A DNA stretch of 64,000 nt from an uncultured Bacillota bacterium (GCA_947649625.1 CANSSJ010000001.1:28022-92021); one strand, 5' to 3'; positions 38,936 through 47,695 are shown, counted from the first letter of the stretch. The notes: generated by a model not told the origin, from the sequence alone. Numbers and translations are program-made.

Positions 38936-40264
38936 ACGAAAGGCCCGCGCCGTCCGTTTTCCTCCGCCCAGATCATCGCTCTGGGCTTTGCCTCCGTCAT
39001 CCTGCTGGGCAGCTTTCTGCTCATGCTGCCCTTTGCCAGCCGGGACGGTCAAGGAGCCTCTTTTCCCGACGCTCTGTTCACCGCCACCTCCGCCATCTGC
39101 GTCACCGGCCTGGTGGTGCGGGACACCGCCGTCTATTGGACCGGCTTCGGCCAGGGGGTCATCCTGGCACTGATCCAGATCGGAGGGATGGGGGTGGTCA
39201 CCTGCGCCGTCACCATCTTCGCCCTGACGGGGCAGAAGCTCACCCTGCGCCAGCGGGGGACCATGCAGGAGGCCATTGCCGCCCCCAGGCTGGGGGGCAT
39301 CGTCCGGCTCACCGGGTTTATCCTCCTGACCACGGCAGTCATAGAGCTGCTTGGGGCTGTCCTTTTGTCCATCCCTTTCTGTCAGACGTTCGGCGCGCCC
39401 CGGGGCTTGTGGTACGGCCTGTTTCACTCGGTCTCCGCCTTCTGCAACGCCGGCTTCGACCTGATGGGGGAGCGGGCTCAGTTCTCCTCCCTCACCGCCT
39501 TTCCCGCCAGCCCCCTTATCAATACTGTCGTCATGCTTCTGATCATGACCGGCGGTATTGGCTTTACCACCTGGGAGGACGTAAAGACCCACGGGCTGAA
39601 CCTGCGCCGCTACCGGATGCAGAGCAAGATCATCCTCACCGCCACCCCGCTGCTCATCCTGCTCCCGGCGGTGTATTTCTGGTTTTTTGAGTTTTCCGCC
39701 CTGCCCCCGGGGGAGCGGTTCTGGGGCTCCCTGTTCCAGTCGGTGACGGCCCGGACGGCGGGCTTCAACACCCTGGACCTGAGCCGGATGAGCGAGACGG
39801 GGCAGGGAATCATGATCCTGCTTATGCTGGTGGGAGGGGCCCCCGGCTCCACGGCGGGGGGTATGAAGGTGACCACCCTGGCCGTGCTGCTGTCCACCGC
39901 CGTGTCCGTCTTCCGCCGCCGGGAGGACACCAGCTTCTTCGGCCGGCGCATCGAGGAGGGCACGGTGCGCAGCGCCGCCGCCATCCTGACGCTGTACCTC
40001 ACCCTCTTTCTGGGGGGCGGCTTCCTCATCAGCCGGCTGGAGGACCTGCCCCTGCCGGCCTGCCTGTTTGAGACCGCCTCGGCGGTGGGCACCGTGGGCC
40101 TCACCCTGGGCCTTACCCCCGGACTGGGGACGGCGTCCCGGGCCATTCTGATCGTTCTGATGTACTGCGGCCGGGTGGGGGCGCTGACCTTAGTTTTTGC
40201 CGCCCTCTCCGGGCAGCGGGGCGGTCCCGCCCGGCTGCCCGCCGAAAAGCTGATCGTAGGCTGA
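38936..40264 (+). CDS. TrkH/KtrB family potassium uptake protein
   Basis: FTATSAICVTGLVVRDTAVYW, FHSVSAFCNAGFDLM; open frame extends to ACG at 38936 behind GGGAGG; no ATG/GTG/TTG until 39023, mid first TM. Confidence 0.85.
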   Translation, partial: TKGPRRPFSSAQIIALGFASVILLGSFLLMLPFASRDGQGASFPDALFTATSAICVTGLVVRDTAVYWTGFGQGVILALIQIGGMGVVTCAVTIFALTGQKLTLRQRGTMQEAIAAPRLGGIVRLTGFILLTTAVIELLGAVLLSIPFCQTFGAPRGLWYGLFHSVSAFCNAGFDLMGERAQFSSLTAFPASPLINTVVMLLIMTGGIGFTTWEDVKTHGLNLRRYRMQSKIILTATPLLILLPAVYFWFFEFSALPPGERFWGSLFQSVTARTAGFNTLDLSRMSETGQGIMILLMLVGGAPGSTAGGMKVTTLAVLLSTAVSVFRRREDTSFFGRRIEEGTVRSAAAILTLYLTLFLGGGFLISRLEDLPLPACLFETASAVGTVGLTLGLTPGLGTASRAILIVLMYCGRVGALTLVFAALSGQRGGPARLPAEKLIVG

Positions 40265-40278
40265 AAGGAGTAAACGAT

Positions 40279-40926
40279 ATGAAATCCGTACTTTTAATCG
40301 GGCTGGGCCGGTTTGGCCGGCACATCGCCCAAAAGCTGAGCGACCTGGGCCATCAGGTGCTGGCGGTGGACAGCGACGAGGCCCGGGTCAACGCCGTCCT
40401 GCCCTGGGTGACCAACGCCCAGATCGGGGACAGCACCAACCGGGAGTTCCTCTCCGCCCTGGGTGTCCGGAACTTCGACGCCTGCATCGTGGCCATCGGA
40501 GACAGCTTTCAAAACTCCCTGGAGACCACCGACCTGCTCAAGGAGCTAGGGGCGAAAAAGGTGATCGCCCGGGCCAGCCGGGGGGTGCAGGAGAAATTTC
40601 TCCTGCGCTGCGGGGCCGACGAGGTGGTCTATCCGGAGAAGCAGCTGGCCGCCTGGACGGCCATCCGCTGCACCTCGGAGTACATCCTGGACTATATCGA
40701 GCTGGACGGGGAATACTCCATCTTCGAGCTGTCCGTCCCGGCGGAGTGGGCGGGAAAGACGGTGCTCCAGCTGGACCTGCGGAAAAAATACGGCATTAAC
40801 ATCCTGGGCATTCGGAAAGACGGGGCGCTGGATATGTGCGTCCTGCCCGAAACCGTCCTTACCTCTGTGAACTCCGTCCTGGTGCTGGGCCGGGCCAGAG
40901 CGATCCAGAAATGTCTGCGGATCTGA
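40279..40926 (+). CDS. TrkA/KtrA family potassium uptake regulator
   Basis: SVLLIGLGRFGRHIAQKLSDLGHQVLAVDSDE, TrkA-C domain. Confidence 0.94.
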   Translation: MKSVLLIGLGRFGRHIAQKLSDLGHQVLAVDSDEARVNAVLPWVTNAQIGDSTNREFLSALGVRNFDACIVAIGDSFQNSLETTDLLKELGAKKVIARASRGVQEKFLLRCGADEVVYPEKQLAAWTAIRCTSEYILDYIELDGEYSIFELSVPAEWAGKTVLQLDLRKKYGINILGIRKDGALDMCVLPETVLTSVNSVLVLGRARAIQKCLRI

Positions 40927-40965
40927 AGCGGAGCGGCCGAAGGCCGCTCCGCTTATTGCTATTTT
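40924..40965 (+). terminator. Intrinsic terminator
   Basis: AAGCGGAGCGGCC-GAA-GGCCGCTCCGCTT followed by TTGCTATTTTT. Confidence 0.75.
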
Positions 40966-41039
40966 TCCCGAATAGTGGTAAAATAGATACATTCCATATC
41001 TGAGGCATATTCCCATACAGAGAAAAGGGGGCTGTCCTG

Positions 41040-42107
41040 ATGCGCAAGCTGATCATCGAAAAGGCCGCGGTCAAACACAATCTGTCCGTCATCAAGGAGA
41101 AAGCGGCGGGGGCGGTCATTTACGGTGTGCTCACCGGCGACGGCGGCGGCGCGGGCGTGGTGCCCATGGCGAAGCTGCTCCGGGCGGAGGGCATCGGCCA
41201 CTTTGCCGTGTGCGAGGTGAAGGACGCGGAGAAACTGCGTCAGGCCGGATTTGAGGATGAGGAGATCCTGATGCTGCGGGCAACCACCGACCGGGAGGAG
41301 CTGGAGCGGCTGGTGGACCTGAACGTGGTATGCACCATCTCCTCGGTGGACACGGGGCTGGCCCTGAACGCGCTGGCGGAAAACCGCTCCACCGTGGCCT
41401 GCGCCCACATCCAGGTGGACACAGGCATGGGCTTCGGCGGCTTTCTGGTCAGCGAGCCGGAGAAGATCCTTCTTGCCTACCGCTCCCTGCCCAACGTGGC
41501 CCTGGAGGGCATCTACACCCAGCTCCACGGCATGAAGCCCAACGACCCGGAGGCGGCTCACCAGCTGGATCAGTTCCACCAGGTGCTGGAGACCATTCAC
41601 GCCGCCGGCTATGAGACGGGGGTGGTCCATGCCGCCGGCTCCTTTGCCCTGCTCCATGACGACAGCGCCCGGCTGGACGGCGTGCGTGCCGGCTCGGCCA
41701 TTCTGGGCCGGTGCCGCCGCACCCGGGACGACCGGCTTAAAACGGTGGGCTACGGGGAGGCCCCCCTGGCGGAGGCCCGCTGGCTGCCCAAGGGCCACTC
41801 TCTGGGTACGGACCGGCCTATCGTGCTGAAAAAGGCCACCCGGATCGCGGTGCTCCCCGTGGGCTACCAGAACGGCTTTGGGGTCTCCCGGCCCCGGGAG
41901 GCCGGCTTCTGGGCCCTGTGGCGGCGGTGGAGGCGGACGCGGAAGCGCACGGTCCGCATCGGTGACCAGAAGGCCAGGGTGGTGGGCCCCATCGGCGCCA
42001 CAGAGACCCTGCTGGATGTCACCAATATGAGGTGCTCCGCCGGCGATCTGGCCACCTTCGACATCGACCCCATCTTCGCCAAGGGGTTTGTGCGGGAGTT
42101 CCGGTGA
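41040..42107 (+). CDS. Alanine racemase-fold protein, apparently lacking PLP lysine
   Basis: Overall Alr pattern (VKHNL, AHIQVDTGMGFGGF, VLPVGYQNGF) but AVVKANAYGHG equivalent reads AVIYGVLTGDGGGAG. Confidence 0.8.
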   Translation: MRKLIIEKAAVKHNLSVIKEKAAGAVIYGVLTGDGGGAGVVPMAKLLRAEGIGHFAVCEVKDAEKLRQAGFEDEEILMLRATTDREELERLVDLNVVCTISSVDTGLALNALAENRSTVACAHIQVDTGMGFGGFLVSEPEKILLAYRSLPNVALEGIYTQLHGMKPNDPEAAHQLDQFHQVLETIHAAGYETGVVHAAGSFALLHDDSARLDGVRAGSAILGRCRRTRDDRLKTVGYGEAPLAEARWLPKGHSLGTDRPIVLKKATRIAVLPVGYQNGFGVSRPREAGFWALWRRWRRTRKRTVRIGDQKARVVGPIGATETLLDVTNMRCSAGDLATFDIDPIFAKGFVREFR

Positions 42108-42114
42108 TTTTGCG

Positions 42115-42184
42115 GCAGGGGCGGCCTGTGGCCGCTCGCAGGTTCTTTGCCTGGCCCTCACGGGCGGCCGCAGACCGCCCCTAC
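42115..42184. repeat. REP-like palindromic element (E5)
   Basis: GCAGGGGCGGCCTGTGGCCGC...GCGGCCGCAGACCGCCCCTAC. Confidence 0.7.
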
Positions 42185-42207
42185 AAAACATCAAGCGAGG
42201 TTTTATC

Positions 42208-43425
42208 ATGCCCGACCTGAAATTCCAGCCCCTCCTCTTCGGCGGCGATATCAACGTATACAGTGTGGCCCGGGCCTTTCACGAGGCCTACGGGGTGCGC
42301 GCTGTCGCCTTTGGCAAATACCCCTCCTTCCCCTGCCACAACAGCGCCATTATCGACTACCGGGTGTGCCCGGACAACGAGGATGAGGCGGCCTTCCGCC
42401 GCAATGTCCAGGCGGTGGCGGAGGAATTTTCCGATAAAAAAATTATCCTTCTGGGCTGCGGGGACAGCTACGTCCAGCTGGCCGCCCGCTGTCGGGACAC
42501 CCTGCCGGAAAACGTGATCGCCCCCTACATCGACGGCGGGCTGCTGGACACCCTTACCAACAAGGAAGAATTTTACGCCCTGTGCGACCAGCACGGGATC
42601 GACCACCCGGCCACCTTCATCTACGACAGGTCTATGGACCACGATTTCTCCCTGCCCTGGGGCCCGCCCTACATCGCCAAGCCCGCCGACAGCGTGGCCT
42701 ACTGGGCCTGCGGCGACCACTCCCTGGCCAAGGTGTACATCTGCCAGAGCTGGGAGGAACTGCTCCAGAGCCTGGACCACGTCTATGCCGCCGGCTACCC
42801 CGGCCACATGGTCCTCCAGGAGTTTATCCCCGGGGACGACAGCTACATGCGGGTGCTCACCTGCTACTCCGACCGCAATGCCCGGGTGACCACTATGTGC
42901 CTGGGCCACGTCCTGCTGGAGGAGCACTCCCCCCACGGCATCGGCAACCACGCCGTTATCCTCACCGAGCATGACGAGGGGCTGGAGGAGAAAATCAAGG
43001 GCCTCCTGGAGGCGCTGCACTTCGTGGGTTTCTCCAACTTCGACATCAAGTACGATCGGCGGGACGGGAAATACAAGGCTTTTGAGATCAACTGCCGCCA
43101 GGGCCGGAGCAACTACTACGTCACCGGCGCGGGCCACAACATCGCCCGCATGGTGGTGGAGGACCGGGTGGAGGGGAAGGACCTGCCCTTCCAAATGACC
43201 AAAAACCGCTCCCTGTGGCGGATGGTGCCCAAGCGTGTGGCCTTCAAATTCACCCCAAAGAAGTACCACGAGGAGATGTGCTCCCTCATCAAGGCCGGGG
43301 CGGACAGCCACTCCCTGGTCTATTCCGGCGACGCCTCGCTGAAACGCCGCCTGCGGATCGTTAAGAACCACATCGGCAACATCAAGCGCTTCGACCAGTA
43401 CAACAAGGTCCCGGAGGAGGGCTAA
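42208..43425 (+). CDS. ATP-grasp ligase resembling D-aspartate ligase (Asl(fm)-like)
   Basis: PLLFGGDINVYSVARAFHEAYG, VLQEFIPGDDSYMRVLTCY, FEINCRQGRSNYYVT. Confidence 0.8.
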   Translation: MPDLKFQPLLFGGDINVYSVARAFHEAYGVRAVAFGKYPSFPCHNSAIIDYRVCPDNEDEAAFRRNVQAVAEEFSDKKIILLGCGDSYVQLAARCRDTLPENVIAPYIDGGLLDTLTNKEEFYALCDQHGIDHPATFIYDRSMDHDFSLPWGPPYIAKPADSVAYWACGDHSLAKVYICQSWEELLQSLDHVYAAGYPGHMVLQEFIPGDDSYMRVLTCYSDRNARVTTMCLGHVLLEEHSPHGIGNHAVILTEHDEGLEEKIKGLLEALHFVGFSNFDIKYDRRDGKYKAFEINCRQGRSNYYVTGAGHNIARMVVEDRVEGKDLPFQMTKNRSLWRMVPKRVAFKFTPKKYHEEMCSLIKAGADSHSLVYSGDASLKRRLRIVKNHIGNIKRFDQYNKVPEEG

Positions 43426-43473
43426 GCCCTCCCTGCGGCATATTTTTATCCAATAAACGAGGAGTGACTTTCT

Positions 43474-43917
43474 ATGGATCCTGCCGCCCTTGCCATTCGC
43501 TATCTGGACTTCGGCGGCAAGTACTATGCAAACGACGCCATTACCCTAGAGGTATTGGATCAGCTCCTGAAAAAGGTTCAGGCGGGCGCAGTTTCCTCCT
43601 TTATGCTGTCCCTGGATGAGTACGGTGAGGACGGCGGGGACTTTCTCTCCGGCGACATGGAGAAGGGTTGGGCTGCTCTCGCTTTCAACACCTGGGACAA
43701 GGAGGGTGAGGCACACATATACCTCCCTGTCAACGGCAAATACAACGTCACGGAGCCTGCCCCGGTGGAAATCGGCGGACAGTCCCCTGTCCTCAAACGG
43801 CACGCTCTGGACGATCTCAGTCTGGCTGTGGAGTGTGTTCTGCATTTTGCCAGGACCGGGGAACCGTATCCCGAACTTCAGTGGGAAGAACCTGACCCAG
43901 AGTCAATGTACTTTTGA
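43474..43917 (+). CDS. Imm1-like immunity-type protein
   Basis: C-terminal HALDDLSLAVECVLHFARTGEPYPELQWEE resembles the Imm1 family signature. Confidence 0.5.
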   Translation: MDPAALAIRYLDFGGKYYANDAITLEVLDQLLKKVQAGAVSSFMLSLDEYGEDGGDFLSGDMEKGWAALAFNTWDKEGEAHIYLPVNGKYNVTEPAPVEIGGQSPVLKRHALDDLSLAVECVLHFARTGEPYPELQWEEPDPESMYF

Positions 43918-43927
43918 GGTGCTTATT

Positions 43928-45889
43928 ATGAAACACACCCTCAGCGACTATATCGCCCTGCTGGAGGGGCGCTCCCTGCTGGCCGCCCCCGTTCCGGAGG
44001 GGCTGGACCGGTCCGTCCCAGTGGAGTTGGTGTCCTACGACTCCCGGGAGGTGGTCCCCGGCACCCTGTTCATCTGCAAGGGGGCCCACTTCAAGGCGGA
44101 ATTTCTGAAAATGGCCCAGGACAGGGGGGCCATCGCCTATGTGAGCGAGCGAGTCTACCAGGAGTCCCCCCTGCCCTGCCTCCTGGTGTCCGACATGCGC
44201 CGCGCCATCGCTCCCCTGGCCGACCTGTTTTTCGGCCACCCCTCCGGCAGGCTGAAGGTGATCGGCCTGACGGGGACCAAGGGCAAGTCCTCCACCGCCT
44301 ACTACCTGAAGTCCATCCTGGACGGCTATATGGCGGAGCAGGGCAAGCCCGAGAGCGGGGTCATCTCCTCCATCGACACCTACGACGGGGTGGAGCGCTT
44401 CGAGTCCCACATCACCACCCCCGACGCCCTGGATCTCCAGCGCCACTTCCATCACGCCGTGGAGGCTGGGCTGGAGTACCTGACCATGGAGGTGTCCAGC
44501 CAGGCCCTGAAATACCACCGCTCCCTGTGCACCGACTTTGCCGCGGCCTGCTTCCTCAACATCGGCTATGACCACATCTCCCCCATCGAGCACACCGACT
44601 TTGAGGACTACTTCACCTCAAAGCTGCGGATCTTCGCCCAGGGGGCCGTCAACTGCGTCAATCTGGATTGCGACCACGCGGACCGGGTCCTGGCCGCCGC
44701 CCGGGCGGCGGGGAAGCCGCTGATCACCTTCTCCCAGAAAGACGCGGGGGCGGACGTCTACGCCTCCCAGGTGCGCAAGCGGGGGGAGGATATCCTCTTT
44801 CGGGTGCGCACCCGCCGGTACCAGCGGGAGTTCCGGCTCACCATGCCTGGGCTGTTCAACGTGGAGAACGCCCTGGCGGCCATCGCGGTGTGCGAGGGAC
44901 TGGACGTCCCCCAGAAATTCATCTACGACGGGCTGGAGCGGGCCCGGGTCCCCGGCCGGATGGAGGTCTTTTCCAGCGCCGGGGGGACGGTCACCGCCAT
45001 TGTGGACTACGCCCACAACCGCATGTCCTTCGAGGCCCTGTTCCGCTCCACCCAGGCGGAGTACCCCGGCCGGCGGATCGTGACGGTCTTCGGCTGTCCC
45101 GGCCTGAAAGCCCTGGACCGCCGCCGGGATTTAGGAGAAATTTCGGGGAAATACTCCGATTTGGTGGTCCTCACCGAGGAGGACAGCGGCGAGGAGGACA
45201 CCCTGTCCATCTGTGAACAGATCGCCGGCCATGTGACGGAGCAGGGGTGTAAATACCTCATCGAGCCCAACCGGGGGGAGGCCATCCGCCAGGCCATCCT
45301 GAGCTGCCAGGAGCCCTCCGTCCTGCTGATCACCGGCAAGGGGGAGGAGACCCGGCAGAAGCGGGGCCGGGCGTATATCGACACCCCAACCGATGTGGAC
45401 TACGTCCACGCCTTCCTGGGGGAGTACGACATGGTCCGGAGGCTGGACGGCATGGAGGAGGTCCGGGGCCTGCTGGCCGCCCTCCCCGCCCTGGCGCGGT
45501 ACGCGGGCAAAAAGATGGTGGTCCAGTGTCAGGCCGTGGCCGGCGCGGACCTGCTCCAGGACGTGTCCGCCCTGCGGGCGCTGGGCGTCCGGGTGCGGGT
45601 CCGGGAGTGCGGCGGCGGGCTGGAGGCGGCCCTGGAGGACGGGGCGGACATTCTGGCCCTCCTCTCCCCCGCCGGGCTGAACACCCTGGAGCGCATGGAC
45701 CTGCGCCGGGCGGAGGAGCTGCTGGAGACGGGCGGCGTCCCGGAAAAGCTGACAGACCACGTTCAGGACTGCGTCCGTGCCCTGCGCGCGGGGGTGACGG
45801 AGACCGCCGTCCTGGACAGCGCCGGGGAGCACGCCCTGCTGCTGTACCTGCTGGACCGGCAGACGCCGGGGATGATGATTTCCAGATAA
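43928..45889 (+). CDS. MurE-like Mur ligase with C-terminal acetylglutamate-kinase-like domain
   Basis: YDSREVVPGTLFICKG, VIGLTGTKGKSSTAYYL, LLITGKGEETRQKRG; C-terminus LPALARYAGKKMVVQ...GVPEKLTDHVQDCVRALRAGVTETAVLDSAGEHALLLYLLDRQTPGMMI. Confidence 0.8.
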   Translation: MKHTLSDYIALLEGRSLLAAPVPEGLDRSVPVELVSYDSREVVPGTLFICKGAHFKAEFLKMAQDRGAIAYVSERVYQESPLPCLLVSDMRRAIAPLADLFFGHPSGRLKVIGLTGTKGKSSTAYYLKSILDGYMAEQGKPESGVISSIDTYDGVERFESHITTPDALDLQRHFHHAVEAGLEYLTMEVSSQALKYHRSLCTDFAAACFLNIGYDHISPIEHTDFEDYFTSKLRIFAQGAVNCVNLDCDHADRVLAAARAAGKPLITFSQKDAGADVYASQVRKRGEDILFRVRTRRYQREFRLTMPGLFNVENALAAIAVCEGLDVPQKFIYDGLERARVPGRMEVFSSAGGTVTAIVDYAHNRMSFEALFRSTQAEYPGRRIVTVFGCPGLKALDRRRDLGEISGKYSDLVVLTEEDSGEEDTLSICEQIAGHVTEQGCKYLIEPNRGEAIRQAILSCQEPSVLLITGKGEETRQKRGRAYIDTPTDVDYVHAFLGEYDMVRRLDGMEEVRGLLAALPALARYAGKKMVVQCQAVAGADLLQDVSALRALGVRVRVRECGGGLEAALEDGADILALLSPAGLNTLERMDLRRAEELLETGGVPEKLTDHVQDCVRALRAGVTETAVLDSAGEHALLLYLLDRQTPGMMISR

Positions 45890-45892
45890 CGA

Positions 45893-45926
45893 AAAAGGAT
45901 GGCTCACTCGGCCATCCTTTTCTCAT
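45893..45926. terminator. Bidirectional intrinsic terminator
   Basis: AAAAAGGATGGC-TCACTCG-GCCATCCTTTT. Confidence 0.7.
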
Positions 45927-46074
45927 ACTTTTTCAGCAGGTCCTCCACCGCCTCATCCAGCAGACGCGTTTTGGGAACCCTTGTTTTTCTTGAAAGCTCA
46001 TTAAACGGTTCTACCAACTCATTTGCCAGAGAGGAAATCAGCTTTGTCCGGTTCACAAGGTTTGTTCCGGCCAT
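45904..46074 (-). CDS. Ribbon-helix-helix DNA-binding protein
   Basis: MAGTNLVNRTKLISSLANELVEPFNELSRKTRVPKTRLLDEAVEDLLKKYEKRMAE. Confidence 0.8.
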   Translation of the reverse strand: MAGTNLVNRTKLISSLANELVEPFNELSRKTRVPKTRLLDEAVEDLLKKYEKRMAE

Positions 46075-46092
46075 TATACCCCACCTCCTACG

Positions 46093-46192
46093 CACTATAT
46101 AGTGACTATATGATGCAATTAGGTTACCATTAAAATATTTTTTCGTCAATTACTCACTATATATTGACTTTATGGTGACCACATGGTATACT
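46093..46192. promoter_or_regulatory. Divergent promoter with two RHH operator-like repeats
   Basis: CACTATATAGTGACTATATGATG (46093) and CACTATATATTGACTTTATGGTG (46155), 20/23 identical, 62 bp apart; second overlaps -35 TTGACT (46164) of a TTGACT-17-TATACT promoter. Confidence 0.7.
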
Positions 46193-46210
46193 CCTGGTGA
46201 GGTGTTCAAT

Positions 46211-46414
46211 ATGGAAAGTAAGCAAACCTGCCAAACCTGTAAGCACTTTTACCAGCACTACGTGAAAGTCTCCGAGGATTATTACTTCCAATGCGGTTCC
46301 GGACACTGTGTCTATCCCCGGAGCAAGCTAAGGTACAACGACACAAAAGCCTGCCAGAATTACGTGCCAACGGAAACGGCGGGGAACGCCCCGCCGTCTG
46401 ATTTTACCCGTTAA
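46211..46414 (+). CDS. Small cysteine-rich (zinc-finger-like) protein
   Basis: MESKQTCQTCKHFYQHYVKVSEDYYFQCGSGHCVYPRSK... spaced Cys pairs. Confidence 0.75.
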   Translation: MESKQTCQTCKHFYQHYVKVSEDYYFQCGSGHCVYPRSKLRYNDTKACQNYVPTETAGNAPPSDFTR

Positions 46415-46997
46415 ATTTTCCCATCCCCCGGTCGATCCCCTCGGCCAGAATACATTCGATGGCGTCGGCGGCCCGTTTGACAGCCCCGTCGATGGCCTTT
46501 TTGTCCTCCCCCACGAACTTGCCCAGCACCCAGTCGGCCAGATCGTAATCGGGGTGGGGCTTCTCCCCCACCCCCACCCGCAGCCGGGGGAACTGGTCGG
46601 TGCCCAGGTGCTGGATGATATTTTTCAGCCCGTTGTGCCCTCCTGCGGAGCCCTTTGTCCGGATACGCAGCCGGCCCAGGGCCAGGGCGGTGTCGTCGGA
46701 CACCACCAGCACATGGTCCGGGGGAATTTTATAAAAGTCCGCCGCCGGGCGCACCGCCTCCCCGGACAGGTTCATATAGGTGATGGGCTTCATCACCAGC
46801 ACCTTTTCCCCGGAAATGGAGAGGATATTGGTCAGTGCCTTGAATTTCAGCCGCTGGATGGGCTTGTTCTGCCGCCCGGCCACCTCGTCGGCCACCATGT
46901 AGCCCACGTTGTGCCGGGTGTTCTCGTACCTGTCCCCTGGATTGCCCAGGCAGACCAGCAGCCAGCTCACGCCGCCCGCGTCCTTTTTGAAAAACAT
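46404..46997 (-). CDS. pth: Aminoacyl-tRNA hydrolase
   Basis: LLVCLGNPGDRYENTRHNVGYMVAD, GSAGGHNGLKNIIQHLGT. Confidence 0.95.
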   Translation of the reverse strand: MFFKKDAGGVSWLLVCLGNPGDRYENTRHNVGYMVADEVAGRQNKPIQRLKFKALTNILSISGEKVLVMKPITYMNLSGEAVRPAADFYKIPPDHVLVVSDDTALALGRLRIRTKGSAGGHNGLKNIIQHLGTDQFPRLRVGVGEKPHPDYDLADWVLGKFVGEDKKAIDGAVKRAADAIECILAEGIDRGMGKFNG

Positions 46998-47042
46998 GGT
47001 ATTTTCCTCGCTTCGATCGTCTGAAGTAATTCGGCCGTCCCC

Positions 47043-47627
47043 TTATACAGGCCGTCCGTCTATGATAAATACATACCAGCCATCTGCAACCGGCTCAGAG
47101 TGTTTAATTGGCCAGTGTGCCCGCAGCCATTTCTCATCGTTAACCACCCAGAAATTTTGCGTCCAATCCTGGTACGATTCCTCATCTGGGAAATATATCA
47201 TTTCCATGTAATATTTGCCCAGCGATTTTAACCAAACCTCTCCTTTGGAATTGAAATACTGAATGGCAATATCATTGTAAGCTATGGCAAAAGCGGCTTC
47301 TATCGTCCGTCGTTCTTTCTCATTGAACAAGGATACCTTGTCCCATTTTGATTGTGGCAGGCCAAGAGTGCGCAGATTCCCTTCCAAATTTCGGCCAACA
47401 TCCCAGTACCCATCCTCTCCCGCAGTTTCATACTTTTTCTGGATATCCCGCAGTGATTGGAACAATTCTGCGTTTTCCTCATAAAACCGCACGGCGTCCG
47501 GAAGGGATTTTTTTAGAAGGTCAACCTCGCTCGGCCGGGTAGAATAGTAGACAACCACCCCGATCAAAGCGGTGAAGATCACAAAAAGCTCTGCAAAAAG
47601 GATAGACCTTTGGGATGGTTTTTTCAC
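47043..47627 (-). CDS. Hypothetical membrane-anchored protein
   Basis: 194 aa with N-terminal TM; low GC relative to neighbours. Confidence 0.65.
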   Translation of the reverse strand: MKKPSQRSILFAELFVIFTALIGVVVYYSTRPSEVDLLKKSLPDAVRFYEENAELFQSLRDIQKKYETAGEDGYWDVGRNLEGNLRTLGLPQSKWDKVSLFNEKERRTIEAAFAIAYNDIAIQYFNSKGEVWLKSLGKYYMEMIYFPDEESYQDWTQNFWVVNDEKWLRAHWPIKHSEPVADGWYVFIIDGRPV

Positions 47628-47695
47628 AAGTCTGCGCCCCCTTCCCGGTCAATGCTGCGAAAGGGGCGGGCATCTGCCCGCCCCCGGAAAAATAT

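Noticed and set aside
42208-43425. Considered an ordinary D-Ala-D-Ala ligase
   Set aside because: Motif layout (GGDINVYSVARAFHEAYG, FIPGDDSYMRVL, NCRQGRSNYYVT) fits the D-aspartate ligase/carboxylate-amine ligase type rather than Ddl.
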